Positions 38,780 to 49,211 of a stretch of DNA of 64,000 bases are shown one piece after another. Below the pieces are notes generated by a model. That model saw only the letters and a list, made by a program, of their open reading frames with translations. It had not been told where the DNA came from and searched no databases. The position numbers and the translations under genes are program-made. This DNA comes from Diadophis punctatus similis (taxonomy: Eukaryota > Chordata > Lepidosauria > Squamata > Dipsadidae): the NCBI GenBank assembly GCA_023053685.1, contig JALIGW010000031.1, positions 7,360,263 to 7,424,262 of the forward strand, written 5' to 3'. Numbering within the stretch: position 1 is the stretch's first letter; each line of letters begins with the position of its first letter.

Positions 38780-39210
38780 CAATGCTGTCATTCCATATGT
38801 TGCAAGAATATCAGAAAAGCTCAGGAGGATCTTTGGCCAACACAACATACGTGCACACTTCAAACCCAATAATACACAAAGGCAGAAGCTTGCCACCCCA
38901 AGGATAAAACACCCAGACATAAACTGAGCAATGTGGTATATGTAATACAATGAGTGAGTTGTGTACAGATCTGTACATTGGGGAAACAAAACAACCACTT
39001 CATAAATGCATGGCACAATATAGAACAAACCCATCAGGACAAGATTCAGCAATCCATCTGCATTTAAAAGTCAAAGGCCACTCTTTCAAAGACAACAAAG
39101 TCCACATTTTGGACAGAGAGGACTGTTGGTTTGAAAGAGGGGTCAAAGAGACCATCTATGTCAAAATTGAACATCTCTCTCTCAACAGAGGGGGAGAGAT
39201 ATGATATCAT
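38780..39210 (+). mobile_element. Penelope-like element fragment with GIY-YIG endonuclease
   Basis: The frame at 38950-39204 reads LCTDLYIGETKQPLHKCMAQ, then SGQDSAIHLHLKVKGHSF, HILDREDCWFERGVKETIYV and EHLSLNRGGE. The LYIGET box and the W-x-ERG-x-KEAIYV-type segment are those of the GIY-YIG endonuclease at the C-terminus of Penelope-like retroelements. Upstream sequence (38780-38950) is related but broken. There is no reverse transcriptase, so this is a 5' truncated dead copy. Confidence 0.8.
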
Positions 39211-39215
39211 ATACC

Positions 39216-39330
39216 GTGTTTCCCTGAAAATATGACCTACCCCAAAAGTAAGTCCTAGCTTGATTTTTACATGTGAGCCCAATATAAGCCCTACCCCAAA
39301 ATAAGCCCCAATTAAGACCCTACCCATTCC
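39216..39330. repeat. Fragment of a DNA transposon (end ACCGTGTTTCCCTGAAAATA)
   Basis: ACCGTGTTTCCCTGAAAATA followed by repeated CCTACCCCAAAA and AATAAGCCC phrases is a familiar terminus of a non-autonomous element in reptiles. The other end is not seen. Confidence 0.4.
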
Positions 39331-39985
39331 AGGTTGCAGAGTGTGGGGCAAGGCGCACAAGTAAAAATTAAATTAGTGTGGGGATGGGGGGGGATGGAGC
39401 TGCCCTACTTACCAGGCCTCGCACACTCCGACACCTGCCGCAACTTGCAGGCCCACTTCTTCAGTGGCCACTTGGTGCTGTTCACGCACATTGTCCCCTG
39501 GCTTCTTTTTCGCCATCAGAGGCCTTCCGGAAGGCCCTCTGCAGCCAACAAACGAGGTCCGGATTGACGCGAACAGCACCTCCCCCGCCTCCGTTTTGCC
39601 ATCAGAGGTCTTCCAGAAAGCCCTCTGCAGCCGATAACAGAGCTCCAGATCCAGAAGACTACCTGGCAAGCATGCATGCACGAGCCAGAAACAGGAAGTT
39701 CATTTTGTGGCATGTGCATGCACCCTGGGCAGCTCCTCTTCCTGGTTGCCGGCCAGATGAGTGTGCGCGGCCAGCTAGTATTCTGGGGTTTTGGTATGCA
39801 TGCACGTGCGATGATCAGCTGGCTGGCGTGCATGCTCATGCAGGAAAAAAGAAGATCAGCTCTTCCAGTTTCCAGCACTGCCACATGCACGAAAGCCAGC
39901 TGATCATCACACGTGCATGCACGCCAGAAACCCAGAAGAGGAACGGGTGACGAAAAGTCAGTGCCAAAAAGGTTTGCCATCATGG
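39331..39985 (-). mobile_element. GC-rich hAT-like element(s), right end at 39985
   Basis: The right terminus AGGTTTGCCATCATGG resembles the inverted end of family B (26442-26817). The GC-rich interior has repeated TGCATGCACG and CAGCTGATCAT phrases. Open frames (for example 39378-39950) have no protein motif. The left boundary is unclear and more than one element may be fused. Confidence 0.45.
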
Positions 39986-39993
39986 ATTTAGAG

Positions 39994-40364
39994 CAGTGGT
40001 TCCCAACCTGTGGTACGTGTACCACTAGTGGTAGCGAGGGCCTTCCAGGTGGTACGCGAACACTTTCGGGGTCATGAATGATTTTTAGTTAGTTATTTTT
40101 TACTTCACAAAAATGTTTACTGCCTAACACAAGATAATCTGGCAACGATTTGCAACTGTTGCCACACGCCACCCACCTGGTCCCAGCGGCCCGAGAATCC
40201 AGTTGCTGGATGCGCGGGGCCAAAAAAGGAACAGTGACTGTTCTGAACTCTATGGAAATAAAGTGATATCTGATCGAATTTAGTTTCTCTGGAACCAGGT
40301 GGTACGCGGCGACTGTACGGGACCTCCAAGTGGTACTCAATCACAAAAAGGTTGGGAACCACTG
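39994..40364. mobile_element. Non-autonomous hAT transposon (family D, SPIN-like ends), TSD ATTTAGAG
   Basis: The ends are perfect 16-bp inverted repeats, CAGTGGTTCCCAACCT and AGGTTGGGAACCACTG. A perfect 8-bp duplication ATTTAGAG lies at 39986-39993 and 40365-40372. It is 371 bp with no open frame of interest. The ends resemble those of SPIN and related hAT families. The insertion is immediately beside the end of the previous element. Confidence 0.95.
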
Positions 40365-40379
40365 ATTTAGAGGAACCTG

Positions 40380-41588
40380 GAGGAAACAGATTATCTGGAC
40401 CTCTTTTAGTCTGGATTCAGGCCTGGGTATGGGACAAAAACAGCTTTCTTCATACTTTTAGATGTCTTCTGCCAGGAGCAGGAAGGGTATACTGCCTCTT
40501 TCCTTGGTCTTCTTGAATTCTCAGCAGCTGTTGATACCATTAGCCATGCTATCTTTACGGATTGGTTCCGGGGTTCGGTATGGATGGCATGATTGTGCAA
40601 GTTCTATTCCTTCCTCCAGGACCAGTTCCAGTGTTGATCAAGGGGAAATGTCCCCGCCCTCAACTTCTGCTTTGTGGGGTGCCATAGGAATCAGTACTTC
40701 ATCTACTCCTGTTTAATATCTATAGGAAGCTGATAGACATGGGACAAAATACCATCAGTATCCTGATTCACTATATCATATCGTCATATAATGATGATAT
40801 TCAATATAATCATGTAATTATATCTCCACCCTGGCCCAAGTAAATGATGCTATGGAGGTCCTTCCTCAGTGTCTGGAGGCTGTGGTATTTGGATAAGGAA
40901 CAACAGATGTCAACTCAGCCTTAGTGAGACTTAGTAGCTTTAAGTGTTACTGGTTCTGGGAACTTTCTGTCTCTTCTTCTGGATGGGATTGTAGTACCTC
41001 ACATTGAACCTGTGGCCAATTTTGGGTTTCTTCTGGACTCATGGTTCCTTCTCCTCATGGCTAGGAGGACCTTTGCGGAACTATGTATTGTGCATCAGTT
41101 GTGCCTGTTCCTGGACTGAGAGATTCTGCTTATGTTCATTTATACTTTAGTCACATCTTTATGGATTATTGCACTGGGCTGTATATGGGGCTGCCCTTGT
41201 AGTGCATTTGGAAGCTTCAACTGGTGCAAAGTGCAGCCACATAGGCAAGTATGCATGTCCCACAATTAATGCATGTTATACCTCTGCTTTGCAAGTTGCA
41301 TTGGTTGCCAAGTTTGTATTTGTATTGTTTGTATTTAATTCACAATGTTGGTAATGACCTATAAAGTGGTTGCCTCTTCCCAGTTACATCTATTTGTCTG
41401 TCAGAGCCAGCAGGAAGGACTTGCTGCAGGTCCCATCAACCAGCGAGTGTTGTCTGGTAGGACACAGAAAGAGAGCCATTTCTGCCATGGCACCTGCCCT
41501 GTGGAACTTCACCCCTACCCTTACCCCCCCCCCCCCAGAAATCAGATTGGCCCTTTTGCAAAGTCCTGGAAACATCATTTTGCCAAAG
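40380..41588 (+). mobile_element. L2 LINE, 5' part of a broken copy
   Basis: A degraded reverse transcriptase can be followed in all three frames: FLGLLEFSAAVDTISHAIFT, then a remnant of the GVPQGSILSP-like box and LLFNIY-like residues, with the YADD region lost. Later, GACCTATAAAGTGGTTGCCT matches the end of L2 ORF2. The copy continues at 47045-47275 after a hAT element and its Ty3 insert. Confidence 0.7.
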
Positions 41589-42128
41589 GTGTGAGGCAGG
41601 GGTGGGCTCCTAATTTGTTTACTACCACTCTGTGGGCGTGGCTTATTTTGTGGGTGTGGCTTGCCAGCCATGTGACCGGGTGGGTGTGGGCCTTGGGAGC
41701 TTGGCAGCAGCCAGAGAAGTGGGAGGGCATTGCCCGCCCGCAACGTAGCCCTCCGCAGCGGGAGCAGCAAGACTGCGGCAGCGATTCTTTAGGAGGCTCC
41801 GTCCGGCCTGAATGCTTCTCCTCATTCAATGATCCTAGGCTCCTGCCGCCCGTTCCCCCTCCCCTCAGCAGCTCGAGAAGCCTCGAATGTGCAAAAATGC
41901 CTAGGATCATCACCGCACATTCGTGGCTTCTCGGACTGCTGAAGGGAAGGGAACTGAGATAGGTCCTGCCACCCATTCTTTCAGCATCTCACGTGCTCCC
42001 TCAGCCATCCTCCCCTGCTTGGACTCGCTGTGGGGTAGGAAGGCAGTGCATGGCAGTGCCGGAAGCTTGGCTTCTGGGCATGTGCAGAAGAATTTTTTTT
42101 AAAAAAAATGGCGGCACCCAGGCACCGG

Positions 42129-42398
42129 TAATGTGTATGCTAACTAGGCGCTGAATGAGAGAGGCAAGGCTCGGAAACATTCAACTCTTTTATTATGCTA
42201 ACATGACTCGCTCCTGGCTAACTGAGGGAACGAGCAAAACCCTTTAGCCATTATAGTCTTATATAGTCCCAAGCTCTTATATAGTCCCAGCTGTCAATGT
42301 CTTAACCAATCGCAGCTCGTGCTTCTCCTGCTTCAGCTGGGGCGGCCTTCGGCCAATCACATGCTTCTATGACACCACGTGGTTTGCCGGATGCAACA
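42129..42398 (-). repeat. 3' LTR of Ty3/gypsy element
   Basis: On the minus strand it begins TGTTGCATCCGG and ends CACATTA. It has two GATTGG (CCAAT) boxes, two TATATAAG TATA-like motifs (one within a short duplication absent from the other LTR) and an AATAAA poly(A) signal (CATAATAAAAGAG). Confidence 0.93.
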
Positions 42399-43458
42399 CT
42401 CCTTCCCCCTGGACAACACAGACGTAATCATCAAGGTAAGTGGGACGCCGCCTAACTCTCAAAGATCTGCGTGGCTCAGTTGGCTGTAGGGTAATCGTCG
42501 CCTCAGCCTGTGTGTGTTGTTTCGCACCCAGAGCTTTCGGAATGCCGGACGGTTGCGATTCGCACGCTGTCAACATTGATGGCTCGCCAGGTAGAGAGGG
42601 TGAGTTTAGTGAATTACGGCAGTCGGTGCCTCTGTAGCTCGTGGGGTTGTTCCTGCTCTCATCATCGGGCACGCAGGTAGGAGGGTCTGCCTCTAACAAG
42701 GGTTCTGTGCCCTCTTCCCGTGCCACCTGCCTGGCCCGTCTCCTAACTACATGCCTGTGCCATAGGCGGCCATCCCCCAATTCCACCATGTAAGATCGGG
42801 GACCCTTTACTTGGGTGATTATGCCCGGTAACCATCTAGGGCCATCCCCAAAATTTCGTCCAAAAACTTCATCACCCAAAGAGAAATAGCGGGCCCCAGG
42901 GGTCAGTGTCATTGGTTTAATTGAAGCATAGGTAGGGTGTACCCTGTCCAGTACAATTCTCAGCCGTCGGCCCATTAACATCTCGGCTGGACTAATATTG
43001 GTCAAAGGGCATGGAGTGGAGTGCTGGGCTAATAAGTACTTGTCTAAATTGGATTCCCAGTCCCCGGATCCTATCTTAGATAAAGCATCCTCCACTGTTC
43101 TCACTGCCCTTTCTGCTAACCCGTTACTAGCCGGGTGCCAAGGAGCCACTGTGGCATGTCTGATCCCTTGGGATGCTAAAAAGGATTGCAAGTGAGCGGA
43201 AACCAGCTGGGGGCCGTTATCAGACACTATCACGTCCGGCAACCCATGTGTTGAAAATAAATGGCGAAGAGCTCTAACAGTGGTCTCTGCTGTAGTGCTT
43301 CTCATGCGGACCACCTCCACCCATTTCGAATAAGCGTCTATGGCCACAAGGAACGTGTTGCCATGGAACGGTCCGGCAAAATCCACATGGATTCTGGACC
43401 AGCGGGCTTTGGGAATTTCCCATTCTCTGGCTGGAGCTGTGGGGGGTGACGGTAACCC
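42367..43458 (-). pseudogene. Ty3/gypsy integrase catalytic core and C-terminus
   Basis: The frame follows an in-frame TAG at 43459-43461 and shows the DDE integrase core: VDFAGPFHGNTFLVAIDAYS (first Asp), IVSDNGPQLVS (second Asp) and NGLAERAVRTVEDAL (Glu). A C-terminal part follows with YFSLGDEVFGRNFGDGPRW and YMVELGDGRLWHRHVVRR, a chromatin/DNA-binding type region. The enzyme would insert element DNA into the genome. The amber stop separates it from its zinc-binding domain; otherwise it looks intact over about 360 codons. Confidence 0.9.
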
Positions 43459-44004
43459 CTACTGACATTCTGGGCAATTTCCTACCCATGCGGCTATGTC
43501 CCTATCCAAACCCGGCCACCACAAGTAACTGCGCCCAAGGGCTTTCATCCTGACTATTCCAGGATGAGCTTCATGTAATGCCTCCAGCAGTGGTGTTTGC
43601 AACTCTTTTGGGATTACCACCCTATGCCCCCACAAAACACACCCCCGTAATACAGACAATTCATGCTGTCTTGCTCTATAAGGGCTAAAAATGCTATTTA
43701 CATCCCCTACGGGCCATCCCCTGCACACCCAGTCTCTCACTTGGGCCAGCACCGCATCCTTGGAAGTGCAGTTAGCGATGTCCTCAGCAGTGACAGGCAG
43801 CAGCCGGTCCTCAATCAGCAGCACAGTGGAGACTGGGGCAGGGTCCTCCACTGTCAGCAAAAGGGGGCAACGACTCAAAGCATCTGCATGCCCCATCGCC
43901 TTACCAGGTCGATGTTCCAACTTGTAGTGGTAGGCAGCCAGGAAAACATTCCATCTGGTCATCCTCGGGGAGAGAATCTGCGGGGTTGGCCGGTCACCCG
44001 CCAA
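43459..44004 (-). pseudogene. Ty3/gypsy RNase H end and integrase HHCC zinc domain
   Basis: The start carries the end of RNase H (FLAAYHYKLEHRPGKAMGHA, then DALSRCP). The integrase zinc domain follows with His/His/Cys/Cys spacing (HEAHPGIVRMKALGRSYLWW, then CPECQ). It ends at a TAG (43459-43461) after CPECQ and is in the same frame as the catalytic core that follows. A frame change of unknown cause separates it from the upstream RT frame around 43960-44004. Confidence 0.88.
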
Positions 44005-45383
44005 ATTCCCAACAGGGGCTTATGATCCGTTGCCAAATGAAAAAAACGGCCATACAAGTAATTGTGGAACCTTTTCACCCCCGATATGATTGCCAGTGCC
44101 TCTTTATCGAGCTGACTGTAGTTACGCTCAGTCTGTGACAAGGTTCTTGAGAAGTAAGCCACAGGGGCCTCTGAGCCATTTGGTAGCTGGTGGCTCAATA
44201 CAGCCCCTACCCCATACGGAGAAGCATCACATGCCAGAATTAAAGGCAGCTGGCTGCTATACTGTACTAACACACTGTCTGATGTTAATAGGGACTTGAC
44301 AGCAGCAAATGCCGAGGCCTCCAGCTTCCCCCATGTCCATGGAGTGTTAGCACCTAATAGTCTATGCAGGGGTTCAGCCAATGTTGCTTTGTGAGGCAAA
44401 AACATGTTATAAAAATTTAAAAGTCCCAGAAAAGCCTGTAATTCCAACTTGTTTGTAGGAGTTGGAGCATTTTGTACAGCTTGAATTTTTTCAGGAGTAG
44501 GATGGATGCCCTTGGAGTCTATTAGGTATCCCAGAAATTGGACCTGGGGCACTCCAATCTTGCATTTAGATTTTTTTAACTTGAGACCAGCCTCCCTAAA
44601 AAGCTGTAATACAGTCCTGAGGCGGCCAGCTAGTTCCCCAGGAGAGCTTGTAGACAAGAGAATGTCGTCAAAATAGGGCAGGACCCCCGGAATGCCTGAT
44701 AGAAGCCTCTCCATCAGGCTCTGGAAGATCCCGGGGGCCACACAAACCCCGAATTGAAGCCTACGACATCGAAAGGCACCGCGATGTGTGACAATTGTCT
44801 GTGCATCTGCTGTAGCCTGGTCTACTGGAAGTTGCTGGTATGCTTGTTGTAAATCCAGCTTTGCAAAAATAGATCCTTGTCCCAGAGAATGCAGCAAATG
44901 TTGAACAACGGGGACAGGATATGGATTTGCCTGTAAAGCTTTGTTTAACATTGCTTTGAAATCGGCACATATGCGAATTGATCCATCAGGTTTGATTGGG
45001 ATAACAATTGGGGTTTCCCATTTCGCATAGTCCACAGCTTTCAAAACCCCCTGTGCCACTAATTTATCCAACTCCCGGTCCACTCTGTCTCGGAGGGCGA
45101 AAGGGACCCGTCTAGGTTTAAGCCTAATTGGAGCAATGGAAGGATCCAGATTGAAAGATATAGGGGTGCCCTTGTAGTGGCCCAGCTGTCCATCAAAAAC
45201 ATCAGAAAATTCTGACAGTAGGGAGTCAAAATCAGAGTCATTAATGGCATGGACGCCAGTTATAGCCAGTCCCAAAGCTTCAAACCAATCTAATCCCAAT
45301 AATGAGGGGAGGGACCCCCCCCCACAACAATAAGTTTGAGGCAGCCAGCAAACTGTTTGTATCTGATGGCAAAATTTCCACAA
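43959..45383 (-). pseudogene. Ty3/gypsy reverse transcriptase and RNase H
   Basis: The 474-codon frame holds the entire polymerase. It has the WETPIVIPIKPDGSIRICAD region, the first catalytic Asp at residue 177 (AKLDLQQAY), the LQFGVCVAP motif and YFDDIL at 237-242. RNase H follows with D386 (ACDASPYGVGAVL), E428 (LDKEAL) and D453 (ATDHKPL). The protein copies element RNA into DNA and degrades the template. All catalytic residues are present. The frame is cut from protease at a run of nine C at 45315-45323 and from the RNase H end near 44004. Confidence 0.92.
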
Positions 45384-45826
45384 CCCTCAACAGGGATTTG
45401 ATTACCTTGATAGTCTCGCCGCCGCACGGTGGTAGAAGTAAATCGTCTTTTGGACATGGAGGGAACCAATCTCTTCAGGGTGCTCCAAGAGATGATCGAA
45501 AGGGCGGAGCCAGTATCAATCTCCATCCGACAGGGTTTGCCTTCCAATTCTAAAGTGAGGTAAATCTTTTTTGAGACCTCAGAGCCGGTGTGGCCAATTA
45601 CGGTGTCTTTAAGCCTGGAATCTCGATAGATAGTAAAACAGTCCCTGTTTTTCCACTCCTGGCTCTGTCTATTATATGCTGGCCGATAATTTTGAGCTGG
45701 TGAGGCTCGCTGCCAGGACGGCTGGCCAGATCTGCAAACCTGAGCTATATGCCCTCTTCTGCCACACTGTCTGCATGTTGCGTTCTTAAAATGGCAAAAT
45801 TGACGTAAATGCCCCCCCCCCCACAA
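45290..45826 (-). pseudogene. Ty3/gypsy zinc knuckle and aspartic protease
   Basis: The N-terminal part has the rest of one CCHC knuckle and a complete second (CRQCGRRGHIAQVC), which binds element RNA. The protease follows with its catalytic Asp in MEIDTGSALSIIS and the later LIVVGGG-type segment. The frame is linked to gag across an 11-C run at 45812-45822 and to reverse transcriptase across a 9-C run at 45315-45323. Both breaks fall exactly in poly(C), so one-base indels (real or from sequencing) are the simplest explanation. Confidence 0.9.
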
Positions 45827-46515
45827 CTCTCACAGCGTGCCTGTGGCCGCCTGTCCTCTCTCTTCCGGCCAGGTGCTTGAGCTGTTTGGAGCCGGCTCAC
45901 CTCGTCCCCTTCCTCAGCTAGGGGATCCCAGTCTACCTCTTCCTGATGTATAGAAACTGCGCCTCTCCCTGAATTAAACCCTGTAGACTTCTGTAACTCC
46001 ACAGCTGATTGGTTAGACATTTCAGAGGCTGTAGCCTCCTCCAAGGCAGATTGGAGAGTAACGTCCTTTCTTGCCAATAGCCTCCTCTGAAGTCTTAAAT
46101 CTCTGACCCCACATATTAATTGATCCAAAAGGAGATCTTCTAAGTACCGAAACTCACAATATTGGGCAGCTGTTCTCAAAGCTGCCATAAACTGACTTAT
46201 TGTCTCCCCTTCTGCTTGATACCTATGCCTGAATGCATGTCGCCTGGCTACCTTTGAAGGTAAGGGTGCATAATGTCTCTGCAGCTTGTCCAGGAGTACA
46301 GCCCATGAGGCATCCTGCACTTTCTGAGGTGCCATTAAGTTTCGGGCTGTTTCAAACATATCGTGGCCACAAACACTTAAAAACACAGCCAGTTTGCAAT
46401 CTCCAGGTAGTCCCTTAAAGTCATTTGCAGCCAAGAAACAATCAAACCTATCTAAAAAGGAGTCCCAAGAATCTTTCTTTTGGTCAAAAGGTTCAAACGT
46501 TGCGAGTGTGGCCAT
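45812..46515 (-). pseudogene. Ty3/gypsy Gag (capsid region)
   Basis: The likely start is the ATG at 46513-46515 (MATLATFEPFDQKKDSWDSF) rather than upstream alternatives. The capsid-like region shows WAVLLDKLQRHYAPLPSKVA, then GETISQFMAALRTAAQYCEF and LLLDQLICGVRDLRLQRRLL, typical of Ty3/gypsy Gag (retrotransposon gag domain). It ends in the first half of a zinc knuckle (CESCGG), where the frame is lost in an 11-C run. Confidence 0.9.
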
Positions 46516-46691
46516 GCTGGAACCAAGGAACGTGAGGCGATTCAGCACTGGCAAAAAAAAGAGAGAGAGAAGGGGGAGAAAAAAAAAACAAACCACGACC
46601 TCTCGTCGCCTTCAGAGAATTGTTTTTCCCTCAGTGCTTCAGCAGTGACGTTTTATTTCCGAGCTGCCGATATCCCATCCTCCGTCGCCAG

Positions 46692-46945
46692 TAATGTGTA
46701 TGCTAACTAGGCGCTGAATGAGAGAGGCAAGGCTTGGAAACATTCAACTCTTTTATTATGCTAACATGACTCGCTCCTGGCTAACTGAGGGAACGAGCAA
46801 AACCCTTTAGCCATGACAGCTCTTATATAGTGCCAGCTGTCAACGTCTTAACCAATCGCAGCTCGTGCTTCTCCCGCTTCAGCTGGGGCAGCCTTTGGCC
46901 AATCACATGCTTCTCTGACACCACGTGGTCTTGCCGGATGCAACA
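46692..46945 (-). repeat. 5' LTR of Ty3/gypsy element
   Basis: A 254-bp copy of the LTR at 42129-42398, lacking a 16-bp stretch with the second TATA-like motif. About nine scattered substitutions separate the two. The primer-binding site follows on the minus strand. Confidence 0.93.
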
Positions 46946-47044
46946 ACCGGCAACCGACCGCACCGGTACTGTGACGTCACCAGTGGGCCGCTACCGGTGC
47001 TATAGAGTGGACCGCACTGGTAGGAACCCACCACTGGTGTGAGG

Positions 47045-47275
47045 ACCCGGGAGTAGCTGTACTGAGTGTTCGATGGATGTGATTATTTTGACTGTGAGTT
47101 TTATGTATTTTATAAAGTTTTTAACATACCTTTAATTGTTTTAAAATAAAGTGTTATATTGGGGATGTGTGCTTTTTATATTTGTCTGTTTGTAAACCAG
47201 TCAGAATCATATATCAGATATATATATATCTGTGAGGGGTGGCTATATAAATTTGGACAATAAATAAATTGCAGG
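47045..47275 (+). mobile_element. L2 LINE, 3' end of the interrupted copy
   Basis: Continues the copy at 40380-41588. It has GTTTGTAAACCAGTCAGAAT and GGGTGGCTATATAAATTTGG with AATAAATAAAT, the L2-type 3' terminus. A short palindrome CAGATATATATATATCTG lies near 47215-47232. Confidence 0.7.
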
Positions 47276-48473
47276 AGCTTAGGAGTTTGCAGGATGAGTG
47301 GGGACTGACATATAGCTAAGAGGCTGGTTCCTATAGCAGCACCCCCAGCTTGTTGCTTGGGCTCACCCTTGATTAAATCAGTAAAACTGCCATTGCATCC
47401 TCCCCAAGAAATCAGAGTTTAAAAAAAAAACCCTATTTCATACATTACAAGCCTTTTTCTCTTCCACTTACATATTACAGTTATTGCAACCATATTCATT
47501 TACTTTCAACAATACTGTATCTTCTTCACTATTCAAAAGAAAGAAAATTATTGTTTTTCTGATAAAATGATTCAAAATAATTAACTGCACTGTTTAAAAT
47601 GCTGAAAGAGCCATAAGTACACTGAAGACTAACTAAAACTCAGTTTGTAGAAATTGAAAAAACTGTGGCCCTTCAAATATTGCTTGACTACTGATGCCAT
47701 CATTCCTGACTAATAAGCTTGCTGTCAGGGAAGGAGGACTTGGTATCCAACAATGTTTTATTAGTCCAGATTGCTCATGACTGACTCTGAAGCAAAGAAA
47801 TGACAATGCTGCCAATAATAATATAATTGTACAGGATTTTCCTAAAAGGAAACAGAGGGAGAAGAACAAATCAGAGATATGGATAAAGGAGAATGTTGCT
47901 GGTTCATAAAGATAATGAGACAATAGTTTAACTTAACCAATTGCTGTTGAACTTAGAGGAAATAATTGTGTGATGGAGGAGGAGCACAAATACTGAGTGG
48001 GAACTTTTGTTTATTAGGTCAAATTATAGAATTTTCTTTTTATGTTGTCATTTTCAGTTTGCTGGGGCTCAGAACTTACTTTGATCTTAGAAATGAATTG
48101 CAGCAAATGTTCTACATATTCTAATTTTAATTTCCAAATAAAATGTAAATGGCTGAGAAAATTACATTTTGAAAAATGGCATTTGCCAATTAACTGCATT
48201 TCACAAAGATTTTATTTTGCATTTTTAATACACAAAATGTGTGTCCCAAATTATGTATTATTTGCTTTACAAACCAGAGCAACTCCTGTGGTGCTCTTGA
48301 AGACCAGCAACAGAGCAAGAAAGCTTTTCATTTCATACAGAATATGTTTATTTACTCAAGGGCCAACCATTGATTTCAATCTTGGATTTTTCTTTTTTTT
48401 TAATGTTATTTTTAACATCCAGTTTTGGAAAACTAGCTAAATTTTGTAGTTCAACATAATTTATACAATGAGA
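47276..48473. other. No gene seen; AT-rich
   Basis: Short motif-free frames only. Confidence 0.55.
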
Positions 48474-48822
48474 ATGGGGTGCGATGGCTTAGTAGTTAGA
48501 CACCAATCTTGTCAGCTGCAAAGCTGACAGCCGAGGTTCATGACCCGAGTGCTGCATGATAGGGTGAGTTCCTGTTACTTGCCCCAGCTCTTGCCAACCT
48601 AGCAGATCAAAAGTATGCAAATGTGAATATATAAATAGGTACCACTTCAGTAGGAAGGTAACAGCATTCCGTGCACCTCGGTGTATAGTCATGCTGGCCA
48701 TATGACCATGGAAGGGTCTTTGGATACTGCTGGCTCCCTCGGCTAAGAAAGGAAGATGAGCACTTCTCCCTAGAGTAGGAGATGACTGGACAAAGGACAC
48801 TTTACTTTTACCTTTACCTTTA
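48474..48822 (+). mobile_element. Sauria-type tRNA-derived SINE, near full length
   Basis: The head is tRNA-like, with box A (TGGCTTAGTAGTTAGA) and a degraded box B (GGTTCATGACC), the internal RNA polymerase III promoter. The body has GCCAACCTAGCAGATCAAAA, GGCCATATGACCATGG and AAGGAAGATGAGCAC. The tail is TTTACCTTTACCTTTA, shared with BovB LINEs. It is more complete at the 5' end than the copy at 5967-6279. Confidence 0.88.
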
Positions 48823-49012
48823 TACTATAACAAGGCAATATTTTATATATAGTATACAATAAACACTCTTTTTTGTGTGCAATAGACTTAATTATGCAAT
48901 GGAGAATTCATTTCTTTGGTAAACTGTTATTAGACTGCAATTGGAACTCTCTATCAGTAGTAGCAGCAGTAGCAGCATTAACTGATGAGGTAGAAGAATT
49001 AACCTCATAAAG

Positions 49013-49203
49013 CAGGAGCCCCCCCAATGTTTTGCGCACCAGGGACCAGTTCCATGGAGAGAGGTTTTTCCACCAAGCGGAGGGGGTATGGTTTCGTGTG
49101 CTGCCTGTATCCCGCGGATGGGGCTTCACTTTTTTGCGTTACCCAGTTTCTGGCATGCCACAGACCCGTGCAGATCCACAGACTGGGGGGATGGGGACCC
49201 CTC
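49013..49203. mobile_element. Short non-autonomous hAT element, TSD TCATARAG
   Basis: The left end is CAGGAGCCCCCCC and the right end GGGGACCCCTC, an imperfect inverted pair of the CAGGGGTCCCC type. Flanks are TCATAAAG (49005-49012) and TCATAGAG (49204-49211), one mismatch. It is 191 bp, non-coding and GC-rich. Confidence 0.7.
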
Positions 49204-49211
49204 TCATAGAG

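Larger units (their letters stand above)
42129..46945 (-). mobile_element. Ty3/gypsy LTR retrotransposon, nearly complete, TSD ACCGG
   Basis: Two LTRs (42129-42398 and 46692-46945) enclose gag, protease, reverse transcriptase, RNase H and integrase on the minus strand. The target duplication ACCGG is at 42124-42128 and 46946-46950. The polypurine tract AGGGGGAAGGAG (minus strand, 42399-42410) adjoins the 3' LTR. A TGGCGAC-type primer-binding sequence lies one base inside the 5' LTR. The LTRs differ by a few percent, so the insertion is fairly young. Coding damage is limited to three frame changes and one amber stop. Confidence 0.95.
41597..47036. mobile_element. hAT transposon (family A) disrupted by a Ty3/gypsy element, TSD GTGTGAGG
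   Basis: The ends are CAGGGGTGGGCTCC at 41597 and GGAACCCACCACTG ending at 47036. A perfect 8-bp duplication GTGTGAGG lies at 41589-41596 and 47037-47044. Own sequence is 41597-42128 and 46951-47036 (about 618 bp). The rest is the Ty3 element. It is related by its ends to 14209-14500. Open frames in it on both strands are incidental. Confidence 0.92.

Noticed and set aside
39378..40025. Open frames of 190 and 169 codons
   Set aside because: They are GC-rich non-coding hAT-like sequence, with no homology signal and reading on both strands.
41345..41976. Open frames on both strands around 41345-41976 (205, 126 and 133 codons)
   Set aside because: They cross the boundary between the L2 copy and the hAT element and have no protein motif.
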